From Galeruca laticollis (lineage: Eukaryota > Arthropoda > Insecta > Coleoptera > Chrysomelidae): DNA of 64,000 bases. The position numbers and the translations under genes are program-made. The notes under the pieces were generated by a model, which was not told the origin of the DNA, made no database searches, and was given only the letters and a program-made list of their open reading frames with translations. Location: positions 55,567,717 through 55,631,716 of the forward strand of contig OY998185.1 of the NCBI GenBank assembly GCA_963921935.1. The letters are read 5' to 3'. This document shows positions 12,001-23,672 of the stretch, piece by piece. Positions within the stretch are counted from its first letter, which is position 1. Every line of letters begins with the position of its first letter.

Positions 12001-13886
12001 TATTTTCCTTACTATAGTCCAGCTACATATTTGACGAAAAATGTTTTTCCTCTCAAAAAATACTGAAATTATGAGAATAAGGGTTCTTTGATACGATAAA
12101 TCGGCTGGTGTTGTCCATTTTTCGATAAGATAAATGTTTCAAATATTAGGAGAGCATTTAAGTTAAAAGAAAACATGCCTTCATATAAAAAATAGTACAG
12201 ACCAAAATAATGGAAGTAATCATTCAATTTTCTGAGAAAGTGTCGTCAAAGGACCAATCTATGATATAAAAAATCGAGAGTGCTCTAAAATGATGCGATT
12301 CAGAAGTAGAGTGCGTCAAACTTGGAGTATCCAATGAAGAGGGTAAAATCAAATATCCATAGTTATTCAAAAATTGATAGAATTAGGGCATTAACAAAGT
12401 CACGTATCGATTTTAGATGAAATTTCATCTAATCGAACATATTTCGAGAGGATGATAGGCCAAAAATATATTTTTGGTGTATTGCGAAAAATGCAATATT
12501 TTCCTTACTATAGTCCAGCTACATATTTGACGAAAAATGTTTTTCCTCTCAAAAAATACTGAAATTATGAGAATAAGGGTTCATTGATACGACAAATCGA
12601 CTGGTGTTGTCTATTTTTCGATAAGATAAATGTTTCAAATATTAGGAGAGCATTCAAGTTTAAAGAAAACATGCCTTTATATAAAAAATAGTACAGACCA
12701 AAATAATGGGAGTATTCATTCAATTTTCTGAAAAAGTATCGTCAAAGGTCCAATCTATGATATAAAAAATCGGTAGTGCTCTAAAATGATGCGATTCAGA
12801 AGAAGAGTGCGTCAAACTTGGAGTATCGAATGAAGAGGTTAAAATCAAGTATCCATAGTTATACAAAAATTGATAGAATAAGGGCATTAACAAAGTCACC
12901 TATCGATTTTAGATGGAATTTCATCTAATCGAACATGTTTCGAGAGGATGATAGGCCAAAAATATATTTTTGGAGTATTGCGAAAAATGCAATATTTTCC
13001 TTACTATAGTCCAGCTACATATTTAACGAAAAATGTTTTTCCTCTCAAAAAATACTGAAATTAAGAGAATACGGGTTATTTGATATGACAAATCGACTGG
13101 TGTTGTCCATTTTTCGATAAGATGAATGTTTCAAATATTAGGAGAGCATTTAATTTAAAAGAAAACATGCCCTCATATAAAAAATGTTGCATACCAAAAT
13201 AATAGAAGTATTCATTCAATTTTCTTAGAAAGTATCATCAAAGGTCCAATCTATGATATAAAAAATCGGGAGAGCTCTGAAATGATGCGATTCAGAAGTA
13301 GAGTGCGTCAAACTTGGAGTATCCAATGAAGAGGGTAAAATCAAATATCCATATTTATTCAAAAAATGATAGAATTAGGGCATTAACAAAGTCACCCATC
13401 GATTTTAGATGGAGTTTCATCTAATCGAACATTTTCCGAGAGGATGATAGGCCCAAAATATATTTTTGGAGAATTGCGAAAAATGCAATATTTTCCTTAC
13501 TATAGTCCAGCTACATATTTGACGAAAAATGTTTTTCCTCTCAAAAAATACTGAAATTATGAGAATAAGGGTTCTTTGATACGACAAATCGACTGGTGTT
13601 GTCTATTTTTCGATAAGATAAATGTTTCAAATATTAGGAGAGCATTTGAGTTAAAAGAAAACATGCCTTCATATAAAAAATAGTACAGACCAAAATAATG
13701 GAACTATTCATTCAATTTTCTGAGAAAGTATCGTCAAAGGTAGAATCTATGATATAAAAAATCGGGAGTGCTCTAAAATGATGCGATTCAGAATTAGAGT
13801 GCGTCAAACTTGGAGTATCCAATGAAGAGGGTAAAATCAAATATCCATAGTTATTCAAAAATTGATAGAATTAGGGCATTAACAAA

Positions 13887-16800
13887 GTCACCTATCGATT
13901 TTAGATGAAATTTCATCTAATCGAACATGTTTCGAGAGGATGATAGGCCGAAAAAATATTTTTGGAGTATTGCGAAAAATGCTACATATTTAACGAAAAA
14001 TGTTTTTCGTCTCAAAAAGTACTGAAATTATGAGAATAAGGGTTCTTTGATACGACAAATTGACTGGTGTTGTCCATTTTTCGATAAGATAATTGTTTCG
14101 AATATTAGAAGAGCATTTAAGTTAAAAGAAAACATGCCTTCATATAAAAAATAGTACAGACCAAAATAATGGAAGTATTCATTCAATTTTCTGAGAAAGT
14201 ATCGTCAAAGGTCGAATCTATGATATAAAAAATCGGGAGTGCTCTAAAATGATGCGATTCAGAATTAGAGTGCGTCAAACTTGGAGTATCCAATGGAGAG
14301 GTTAAAATCAAATATCCATAGTTATTCAAAAATTGATAAAATTAGGGCATTAACAAAGTCACCTATCGATTTTAGATGAAATTTCATCTAATCGAACATG
14401 TTTCGAGAAGATGATAGGTCAAAAATATATTTTTGGAGTATTGCGAAAAATGCAATATTTTCCTTACTATAGTCCAGCTACATATTTGACGAAAAATGTT
14501 TTTCCTCTCAAAAAATAATGAAATTATGAGAATAAGGGTTCATTGATACGACAAATCGACTGGTGTTGTCCATTTTTCGATAAGATAAATGTTCCAAATA
14601 TTAGGAGAGCATTTATGTTAAAAGAAAACATGCTTTCATATAAAAAATAGTACAGACCAAAATAATGGAAGTATTCATTCAATTTTCTGAGAAAGTCTCG
14701 TCCAAGGTCCAATCTATGATATAAAAAATCGGTAGTGCTCTAAAATGATGCGAATCAGAAGTAGAGTGCGTCAAACTTGGAGTATCCAATGAAGAGGGTA
14801 AAATCAAATATCCATAGTTATTCAAACATTGATAGAATTAGGGCATTAACAAAGTCACCTATCGATTTTAGATGAAATTTCATCTAATCGAACATGTTTC
14901 GAGAGGATGATAAGCCGAAAATATATTTTTGGAGTATTGCGAAAAATGCTACATATTTGACGAAAAATGTTTTTCCTCTCAAAAAATACTGAAATTATGA
15001 GGATAAGGGTTCTTTGATACGACAAATCGACTGGTGTTGTCCATTTTCCGATAAGATAAATGTTTCAAATATTGGGTGAGCATTTAAGTTAAAAGAAAAC
15101 ATGCCTTCATATAAAAAATAGTACAGACCAAAATAATGGAAGTATTCATTCAATTTTCTGAGAAAGTATCGTCAAAGGTCCAATCTATGATACAAAAAAC
15201 TGGGAGTGCTCTAAAATGATGCGATTCAGAAGTAGAGTGCGTCAAACTTGGAGTATCCAATGAAGAGGGTAAAATCAAATATCCATAGTTATTCAAAAAT
15301 TGATAGAACTAGGGCATTAACAAAGTAACCTATCGATTTTAGGTGAAATTTCATCTAATCGAACATGTTTCGAGAGGATGATAGGCCAAAAATATATTTT
15401 TGGAGTATTGCGAAAAATGCAATATTTTCCTTACTATAGTCCAGCTACATATTTGACGAAAAATGTTTTTCCTCTCAAAAAATACTGAAATTATGAGAAT
15501 AAGGGTTCTTTGATACGACAAATCGACTGGTGTTATCCATTTTTCGATAAGATAAATGTTTCAAATATTGGGTGAGCATTTAAGTTAAAAGAAAACATGC
15601 CTTCATATAAAAAATAGTACAGACCAAAATAATGGAAGTATTCATTCAATTTTCTGAGAAAGTATCGTCAAAGGTCGAATCTATGATATAAAAAATCGGG
15701 AGTGCTCTAAAATGATGCGATTCAGAATTAGAGTGCGTCAAACTTGGAGTATCCAATGGAGAGGTTAAAATCAAATATCCATAGTTATTCAAAAATTGAT
15801 AAAATTAGGGCATTAACAAAGTCACCTATCGATTTTAGATGAAATTTCATCTAATCGAACATGTTTCGAGAAGATGATAGGTCAAAAATATATTTTTGGA
15901 GTATTGCGAAAAATGCAATATTTTCCTTACTATAGTCCAGCTACATATTTGACGAAAAATGTTTTTCCTCTCAAAAAATACTGAAATTATGAGAATAAGG
16001 GTTCATTGATACGACAAATCGACTGGTGTTGTCCATTTTTCGATAAGATAAATGTTCCAAATATTAGGAGAGCATTTAAGTTAAAAGAAAACATGCTTTC
16101 ATATAAAAAATAGTACAGACCAAAATAATGGAAGTATTCATTCAATTTTCTGAGAAAGTCTCGTCAAAGGTCCAATCTATGATATAAAAAATCGGTAGTG
16201 CTCTAAAATGATGCGAATCAGAAGTAGAGTGCGTCAAACTTGGAGTATCCAATGAAGAGGGTAAAATCAAATATCCATAGTTATTCAAAAATTGATAGAA
16301 TTAGGGCATTAACAAAGTCACCTATCGATTTTAGATGAAATTTCATCTAATCGAACATGTTTCGAGAGGATGATAAGCCGAAAATATATTTTTGGAGTAT
16401 TGCGAAAAATGCTACATATTTGACGAAAAATGTTTTTCCTCTCAAAAAATACTGAAATTATGAGAATAAGGGTTCTTTGATACGACAAATCGACTGGTGT
16501 TGTCCATTTTCCGATAAGATAAATGTTTCAAATATTGGGTGAGCATTTAAGTTAAAAGAAAACATGCCTTCATATAAAAAATAGTACAGACCAAAATAAT
16601 GGAAGTATTCATTCAATTTTCTGAGAAAGTATCGTCAAAGGTCCAATCTATGATACAAAAAACTGGGAGTGCTCTAAAATGATGCGATTCAGAAGTAGAG
16701 TGCGTCAAACTTGGAGTATCCAATGAAGAGGGTAAAATCAAATATCCATAGTTATTCAAAAATTGATAGAACTAGGGCATTAACAAAGTAACCTATCGAT

Positions 16801-18250
16801 TTTAGGTGAAATTTCATCTAATCGAACATGTTTCGAGAGGATGATAGGCTCAAAATATATTTTTGGAGAATTGCGAAAAATGCAATATTTTCCTTACTAT
16901 AGTCCAGCTACATATTTGACGAAAAATGTTTTTCCTCTCAAAAAATACTGAAATTATGAGAATAAGGGTTCTTTGATACTACAAATCGACTGGTGTTGTC
17001 CATTTTCCGATAAGATAAATGTTTCAAATATTGGGTGAGCATTTAAGTTAAAAGAAAACATGCCTTCATATAAAAAATAGTACAGACCAAAATAATGGAA
17101 GTATTCATTCAATTTTCTGAGAAAGTATCGTCAAAGGTCGAATCTATGATATAAAAAATCGGGAGTGCTCTAAAATGATGCGATTCAGAATTAGAGTGCG
17201 TCAAACTTGGAGTATCCAATGGAGAGGTTAAAATCAAATATCCATAGTTATTCAAAAATTGATAAAATTAGGGCATTAACAAAGTCACCTATCGATTTTA
17301 GATGAAATTTCATCTAATCGAACATGTTTCGAGAAGATGATAGGTCAAAAATATTTTTTTGGAGTATTGCGAAAAATGCAATATTTTCCTTACTATAGTC
17401 CAGCTACATATTTGACGAAAAATGTTTTTCCTCTCAAAAAATACTGAAATTATGAGAATAAGGGTTCATTGATACGACAAATCGACTGGTGTTGTCCATT
17501 TTTCGATAAGATAAATGTTCCAAATATTAGGAGAGCATTTAAGTTAAAAGAAAACATGCTTTCATATAAAAAATAGTACAGACCAAAATAATGGAAGTAT
17601 TCATTCAATTTTCTGAGAAAGTCTCGTCAAAGGTCCAATCTATGATATAAAAAATCGGCAGTGCTCTAAAATGATGCGAATCAGAAGTAGAGTGCGTCAA
17701 ACTTGGAGTATCCAATGAAGAGGGTAAAATCAAATATCCATAGTTATTCAAAAATTGATAGAATTAGGGCATTAACAAAGTCACCTATCGATTTTAGATG
17801 AAATTTCATCTAATCGAACATGTTTCGAGATGATGATAAGCCGAAAATATATTTTTGGAGTATTGCGAAAAATGCTACATATTTGACGAAAAATGTTTTT
17901 CCTCTCAAAAAATACTGAAATTATGAGAATAAGGGTTCTTTGATACGACAAATCGACTGGTGTTGTCCATTTTCCGATAAGATAAATGTTTCAAATATTG
18001 GGTGAGCATTTAAGTTAAAAGAAAACATGCCTTCATATAAAAAATAGTACAGACCAAAATAATGGAAGTATTCATTCAATTTTCTGAGAAAGTATCGTCA
18101 AAGGTCCAATCTATGATACAAAAAACTGTGAGTGCTCTAAAATGATGCGATTCAGAAGTAGAGTGCGTCAAACTTGGAGTATCCAATGAAGAGGGTAAAA
18201 TCAAATATCCATAGTTATTCAAAAATTGATAGAACTAGGGCATTAACAAA
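13887..18250. repeat. Domain II: three passes of the alpha-beta-gamma trimer
   Basis: Unit starts: 13887, 14358, 14854, 15325, 15821, 16317, 16788, 17284, 17780. The two exact passes are 15325-16787 and 16788-18250, each 1463 bp (496+496+471). The first pass, 13887-15324, is 1438 bp because its first unit already carries the gamma-type 25-bp deletion. Alpha is marked by CAGAATTAGAG and GGAGAGGTT tails; beta by GATAGGTC, ATGTTCCAAAT, CATGCTTTC and GCGAATCAG; gamma by GCTACAT after GAAAAAT, ATTGGGTGAGC and GATACAAAAAACTG. Confidence 0.88.
16317..16787. repeat. Gamma-type unit, 471 bp (example; ten such units)
   Basis: Reads GAAAAATGCTACATATTT, a 25-bp deletion with GC at both breakpoints. Other 471-bp units start at 13887, 14854, 17780, 20246, 23673, 26632, 38010, 38481 and 43256. 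All but 13887 and 26632 also have ATTGGGTGAGC and GATACAAAAAACTG, so the deletion probably arose once and spread by amplification, with recombinant derivatives. Confidence 0.88.
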
Positions 18251-20245
18251 GTAACCTATCGATTTTAGGTGAAATTTCATCTAATCGAACATGTTTCGAG
18301 AGGATGATAGGCCAAAAATATATTTTTGGAGTATTGCGAAAAATGCAATATTTTCCTTACTATAGTCCAGCTACATATTTGACGAAAAATGTTTTTCCTC
18401 TCAAAAAATACTGAAATTATGAGAATAAGGGTTCATTGATACGACAAATCGACTGGTGTTATCCATTTTTCGATAAGATAAATGTTTCAAATATTAGGAG
18501 AGCATTTAAGTTAAAAGAAAACATGCCTTCATATAAAAAATAGTACAGACCAAAATATTGGAAGTATTCATTCAATTTTCTGAGAAAGTATCGTCAAAGG
18601 TCGAATCTATGATATAAAAAATCGGGAGTGCTCTAAAATGATGCAATTCAGAGGTAGAGTGCGTCAAACTTGGAGTATCCAATGAAGAGGTTAAAATCAA
18701 ATATCCATAGTTATTCAAAATTTTTTAAAATTAGGGCATTAACAAAGTCACCTATCGATTTTAGATGAAATTTCATCTAATCGAACATGTTTCGAGAGGA
18801 TGATAGGTCAAAAATATATTTTTGGAGAATTGCGAAAAATGCAATATTTTCCTTACTATAGTCCAGCCACATATTTGACGAAAAATGTTTTTCCTCTAAA
18901 ATAATACTGAAATTATGAGAATAAGGGTTCTTTGATACGACAAATTGACTGGTGTTGTCCATTTTTCGATAAGGTGAATGTTTCAAATATTAGGAGAGCA
19001 TTTAATTTAAAAGAAAACATGCCCTCATATAAAAAATGTTGCATACCAAAATAATGGAAGTATTCATTCAATTTTCTTAGAAAGTATCGTCAAAGGTCCA
19101 ATATATGATATAAAAAATCGGGAGAACTCTAAAATGATGCGATTCAGAAGTAGAGTGCGTCAAACTTGGAGTATCCAATGAAGAGGGTAAAATCAAATAT
19201 CCATAGTTATTCAAAAATTGATAGAATTAGGGCATTAACAAAGTCACCTATCGATTTTAGATGAAATTTCATCTAATCGAACATGTTTCGAGAGGATGAT
19301 AGGCCAAAAATATATTTTTGGAGTATTGCGAAAAATGCAATATATTCCTTACTATAGTCCAGCAACATATTTGACGAAAAATGTTTTTCCTCTAAAATAA
19401 TACTGAAATTATGAGAATAAGGGTTCTTTGATACGACAAATCGACTGGTGTTGTCCATTTTTCGATAAGGTGAATGTTTCAAATATTAGGAGAGCATTTA
19501 ATTTAAAAGAAAACATGCCCTCATATAAAAAATGTTGCATACCAAAATAATGGAAGTATTCATTCAATTTTCTTAGAAAGTATCGTCAAAGGTCCAATCT
19601 ATGATATAAAAAATCGGGAGAACTCTAAAATGATGCGATTCAGAAGTAGAGTGCGTCAAACTTGGAGTATCCAATGAAGAGGGTAAAATCAAATATCCAT
19701 AGTTATTCAAAAATTGATAGAATTAGGGCATTAACAAAGTCACCTATCGATTTTAGATGAAATTTCATCTAATCGAACATGTTTCGAGAGGATGATAGGC
19801 CAAAAATATATTATTGGAGTATTGCGAAAAATGCAATATTTTCCTTATTTCCTTAAATAATAAGTCCAGCAACATATTTGACGAAAAATGTTTTTCCTCT
19901 CAAAAAATACTGAAATTATGAGAATAAGGGTTCATTGATACGACAAATCGACTGGTGTTGTCCATTTTTCGATAAGATAAATGTTTCAAATATTAGGAGA
20001 GCATTCAAGTTTAAAGAAAACATGCCTTTATATAAAAAATAGTACAGACCAAAATAATGGAAGTATTCATTCAATTTTCTGAGAAAGTCTCGTCAAAGGT
20101 CCAATCTATGATATAAAAAATCGGCAGTGCTCTAAAATGATGCGAATCAGAAGTAGAGTGCGTCAAACTTGGAGTATCCAATGAAGAGGGTAAAATCAAA
20201 TATCCATAGTTATTCAAAAATTGATAGAATTAGGGCATTAACAAA
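17780..20245. repeat. Higher-order repeat gamma-delta-epsilon-zeta-eta, copy 1 (2466 bp)
   Basis: Units of 471, 496, 496, 496 and 507 bp. It is directly followed by copy 2 of identical length. The eta unit (19739-20245) switches in its second half to a beta-type tail (AAGTCTCGTC, CGGCAGTGC, GCGAATCAG), whereas copies 2 and 3 switch to an alpha tail. Confidence 0.87.
19739..20245. repeat. Eta-type unit, 507 bp (example; eight such units)
   Basis: The hotspot reads TTCCTTATTTCCTTAAATAA followed by TAAGTCC, an 11-bp net gain that includes a tandem copy of TTTCCTTA. Other 507-bp units start at 22205, 25629, 27103, 27610, 30084, 34045 and 40439. Two are adjacent at 27103 and 27610. The complex insertion makes this a good tag for following one lineage through the array. 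Confidence 0.88.
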
Positions 20246-22711
20246 GTCACCTATCGATTTTAGATGAAATTTCATCTAATCGAACATGTTTCGAGAGGAT
20301 GATAAGCCGAAAATATATTTTTGGAGTATTGCGAAAAATGCTACATATTTGACGAAAAATGTTTTTCCTCTTAAAAAATACTGAAATTATGAGAATAAGG
20401 GTTCTTTGATACGACAAATCGACTGGTGTTGTCCATTTTCCGATAAGATAAATGTTTCAAATATTGGGTGAGCATTTAAGTTAAAAGAAAACATGCCTTC
20501 ATATAAAAAATAGTACAGACCAAAATAATGGAAGTATTCATTCAATTTTCTGAGAAAGTATCGTCAAAGGTCCAATCTATGATACAAAAAACTGGGAGTG
20601 CTCTAAAATGATGCGATTCAGAAGTAGAGTGCGTCAAACTTGGAGTATCCAATGAAGAGGGTAAAATCAAATATCCATAGTTATTCAAAAATTGATAGAA
20701 CTAGGGCATTAACAAAGTAACCTATCGATTTTAGGTGAAATTTCATCTAATCGAACATGTTTCGAGAGGATGATAGGCCAAAAATATATTTTTGGAGTAT
20801 TGCGAAAAATGCAATATTTTCCTTACTATAGTCCAGCTACATATTTGACGAAAAATGTTTTTCCTCTCAAAAAATACTGAAATTATGAGAATAAGGGTTC
20901 TTTGATACGACAAATCGACTGGTGTTATCCATTTTTCGATAAGATAAATGTTTCAAATATTAGGAGAGCATTTAAGTTAAAAGAAAACATGCCTTCATAT
21001 AAAAAATAGTACAGACCAAAATATTGGAAGTATTCATTCAATTTTCTGAGAAAGTATCGTCAAAGGTCGAATCTATGATATAAAAAATCGGGAGTGCTCT
21101 AAAATGATGCAATTCAGAGGTAGAGTGCGTCAAACTTGGAGTATCCAATGAAGAGGTTAAAATCAAATATCCATAGTTATTCAAAATTTTTTAAAATTAG
21201 GGCATTAACAAAGTCACCTATCGATTTTAGATGAAATTTCATCTAATCGAACATGTTTCGAGAGGATGATAGGTCAAAAATATATTTTTGGAGAATTGCG
21301 AAAAATGCAATATTTTCCTTACTATAGTCCAGCCACATATTTGACGAAAAATGTTTTTCCTCTAAAATAATACTGAAATTATGAGAATAAGGGTTCTTTG
21401 ATACGACAAATCGACTGGTGTTGTCCATTTTTCGATAAGGTGAATGTTTCAAATATTAGGAGAGCATTTAATTTAAAAGAAAACATGCCCTCATATAAAA
21501 AATGTTGCATACCAAAATAATGGAAGTATTCATTCAATTTTCTTAGAAAGTATCGTCAAAGGTCCAATCTATGATATAAAAAATCGGGAGAACTCTAAAA
21601 TGATGCGATTCAGAAGTAGAGTGCGTCAAACTTGGAGTATCCAATGAAGAGGGTAAAATCAAATATCCATAGTTATTCAAAAATTGATAGAATTAGGGCA
21701 TTAACAAAGTCACCTATCGATTTTAGATGAAATTTCATCTAATCGAACATGTTTCGAGAGGATGATAGGCCAAAAATATATTTTTGGAGTATTGCGAAAA
21801 ATGCAATATATTCCTTACTATAGTCCAGCAACATATTTGACGAAAAATGTTTTTCCTCTAAAATAATACTGAAATTATGAGAATAAGGGTTCTTTGATAC
21901 GACAAATCGACTGGTGTTGTCCATTTTTCGATAAGGTGAATGTTTCAAATATTAGGAGAGCATTTAATTTAAAAGAAAACATGCCCTCATATAAAAAATG
22001 TTGCATACCAAAATAATGGAAGTATTCATTCAATTTTCTTAGAAAGTTTTGTCAAAGGTCCAATCTATGATATAAAAAATCGGGAGAACTCTAAAATGAT
22101 GCGATTCAGAAGTAGAGTGCGTCAAACTTGGAGTATCCAATGAAGAGGGTAAAATCAAATATCCATAGTTATTCAAAAATTGATAGAATTAGGGCATTAA
22201 CAAAGTCACCTATCGATTTTAGATGAAATTTCATCTAATCGAACATGTTTCGAGAGGATGATAGGCCAAAAATATATTATTGGAGTATTGCGAAAAATGC
22301 AATATTTTCCTTATTTCCTTAAATAATAAGTCCAGCAACATATTTGACGAAAAATGTTTTTCCTCTCAAAAAATACTGAAATTATGAGAATAAGGGTTCA
22401 TTGATACGACAAATCGACTGGTGTTGTCCATTTTTCGATAAGATAAATGTTTCAAATATTAGGAGAGCATTCAAGTTTAAAGAAAACATGCCTTTATATA
22501 AAAAATAGTACAGACCAAAATAATGGAAGTATTCATTCAATTTTCTGAGAAAGTATCGTCAAAGGTCGAATCTATGATATAAAAAATCGGGAGTGCTCTA
22601 AAATGATGCGATTCAGAATTAGAGTGCGTCAAACTTGGAGTATCCAATGGAGAGGTTAAAATCAAATATCCATAGTTATTCAAAAATTGATAAAATTAGG
22701 GCATTAACAAA
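20246..22711. repeat. Higher-order repeat copy 2 (2466 bp)
   Basis: Same five-unit order and length as copy 1, immediately adjacent. The epsilon and zeta units differ from those of copy 1 by only a few bases by eye. Its eta unit (22205-22711) ends with the alpha-type tail GTCGAATC, CAGAATTAGAG, GGAGAGGTT. Confidence 0.87.
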
Positions 22712-23672
22712 GTCACCTATCGATTTTAGATGAAATTTCATCTAATCGAACATGTTTCGAGAAGATGATAGGTCAAAAATATATTTTTGGAGTATTGCGA
22801 AAAATGCAATATTTTCCTTACTATAGTCCAGCTACATATTTGACGAAAAATGTTTTTCCTCTCAAAAAATAATGAAATTATGAGAATAAGGGTTCATTGA
22901 TACGACAAATCGACTGGTGTTGTCCATTTTTCGATAAGATAAATGTTCCAAATATTAGGAGAGCATTTAAGTTAAAAGAAAAAAATAATGGAAGTATTCA
23001 TTCAATTTTCTGAGAAAGTATCGTCAAAGGTCGAATCTATGATATAAAAAATCGGGAGTGCTCTAAAATGATGCGATTCAGAATTAGAGTGCGTCAAACT
23101 TGGAGTATCCAATGGAGAGGTTAAAATCAAATATCCATAGTTATTCAAAAATTGATAAAATTAGGGCATTAACAAAGTCACCTATCGATTTTAGATGAAA
23201 TTTCATCTAATCGAACATGTTTCGAGAAGATGATAGGTCAAAAATATATTTTTGGAGTATTGCGAAAAATGCAATATTTTCCTTACTATAGTCCAGCTAC
23301 ATATTTGACGAAAAATGTTTTTCCTCTCAAAAAATACTGAAATTATGAGAATAAGGGTTCATTGATACGACAAATCGACTGGTGTTGTCCATTTTTCGAT
23401 AAGATGAATGTTCCAAATATTAGGAGAGCATTTAAGTTAAAAGAAAACATGCTTTCATATAAAAAATAGTACAGACCAAAATAATGGAAGTATCCATTCA
23501 ATTTTCTGAGAAAGTCTCGTCAAAGGTCCAATCTATGATATAAAAAATCGGCAGTGCTCTAAAATGATGCGAATCAGAAGTAGAGTGCGTCAAACTTGGA
23601 GTATCCAATGAAGAGGGTAAAATCAAATATCCATAGTTATTCAAAAATTGATAGAATTAGGGCATTAACAAA
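22712..23672. repeat. Two units (465 and 496 bp) between copies 2 and 3
   Basis: Unit 47 (22712-23176) has a beta-like head and alpha tail, and unit 48 (23177-23672) is a beta unit. Together they insert 961 bp between two copies of the five-unit repeat. Unit 47 lacks 31 bp at about 22979-22985: the usual segment from CATGC to AGACC is gone and A runs are joined, a deletion outside the common hotspot. Confidence 0.85.

Larger units (their letters stand above)
1..13886. repeat. Domain I: units 1-28, mostly 496 bp
   Basis: Unit starts: 1, 505, 1005, 1505, 2001, 2498, 2994, 3490, 3986, 4481, 4977, 5467, 5951, 6447, 6943, 7439, 7935, 8431, 8927, 9423, 9919, 10415, 10911, 11407, 11903, 12399, 12895, 13391. 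From unit 13 on all are 496 bp. Exceptions are units 1 (504), 2 and 3 (500), 5 (497), 9 (495), 11 (490) and 12 (484). There is no simple higher-order period. Blocks sharing rare variants recur about 5.4 and 7.9 kb apart. Units 19, 22 and 24 share AAAAGATACTGAAATGAGG, and units 10, 21 and 26 share GTCACGTATCG or TTGGTGTATTG. Confidence 0.85.

Noticed and set aside
18777..21948. Recurrent minus-strand open frames of 60-75 codons with near-identical peptides
   Set aside because: They recur only because the satellite unit recurs. They shift and break with each indel, have no recognisable domain, and none exceeds 100 codons in 64 kb. They are not genes.
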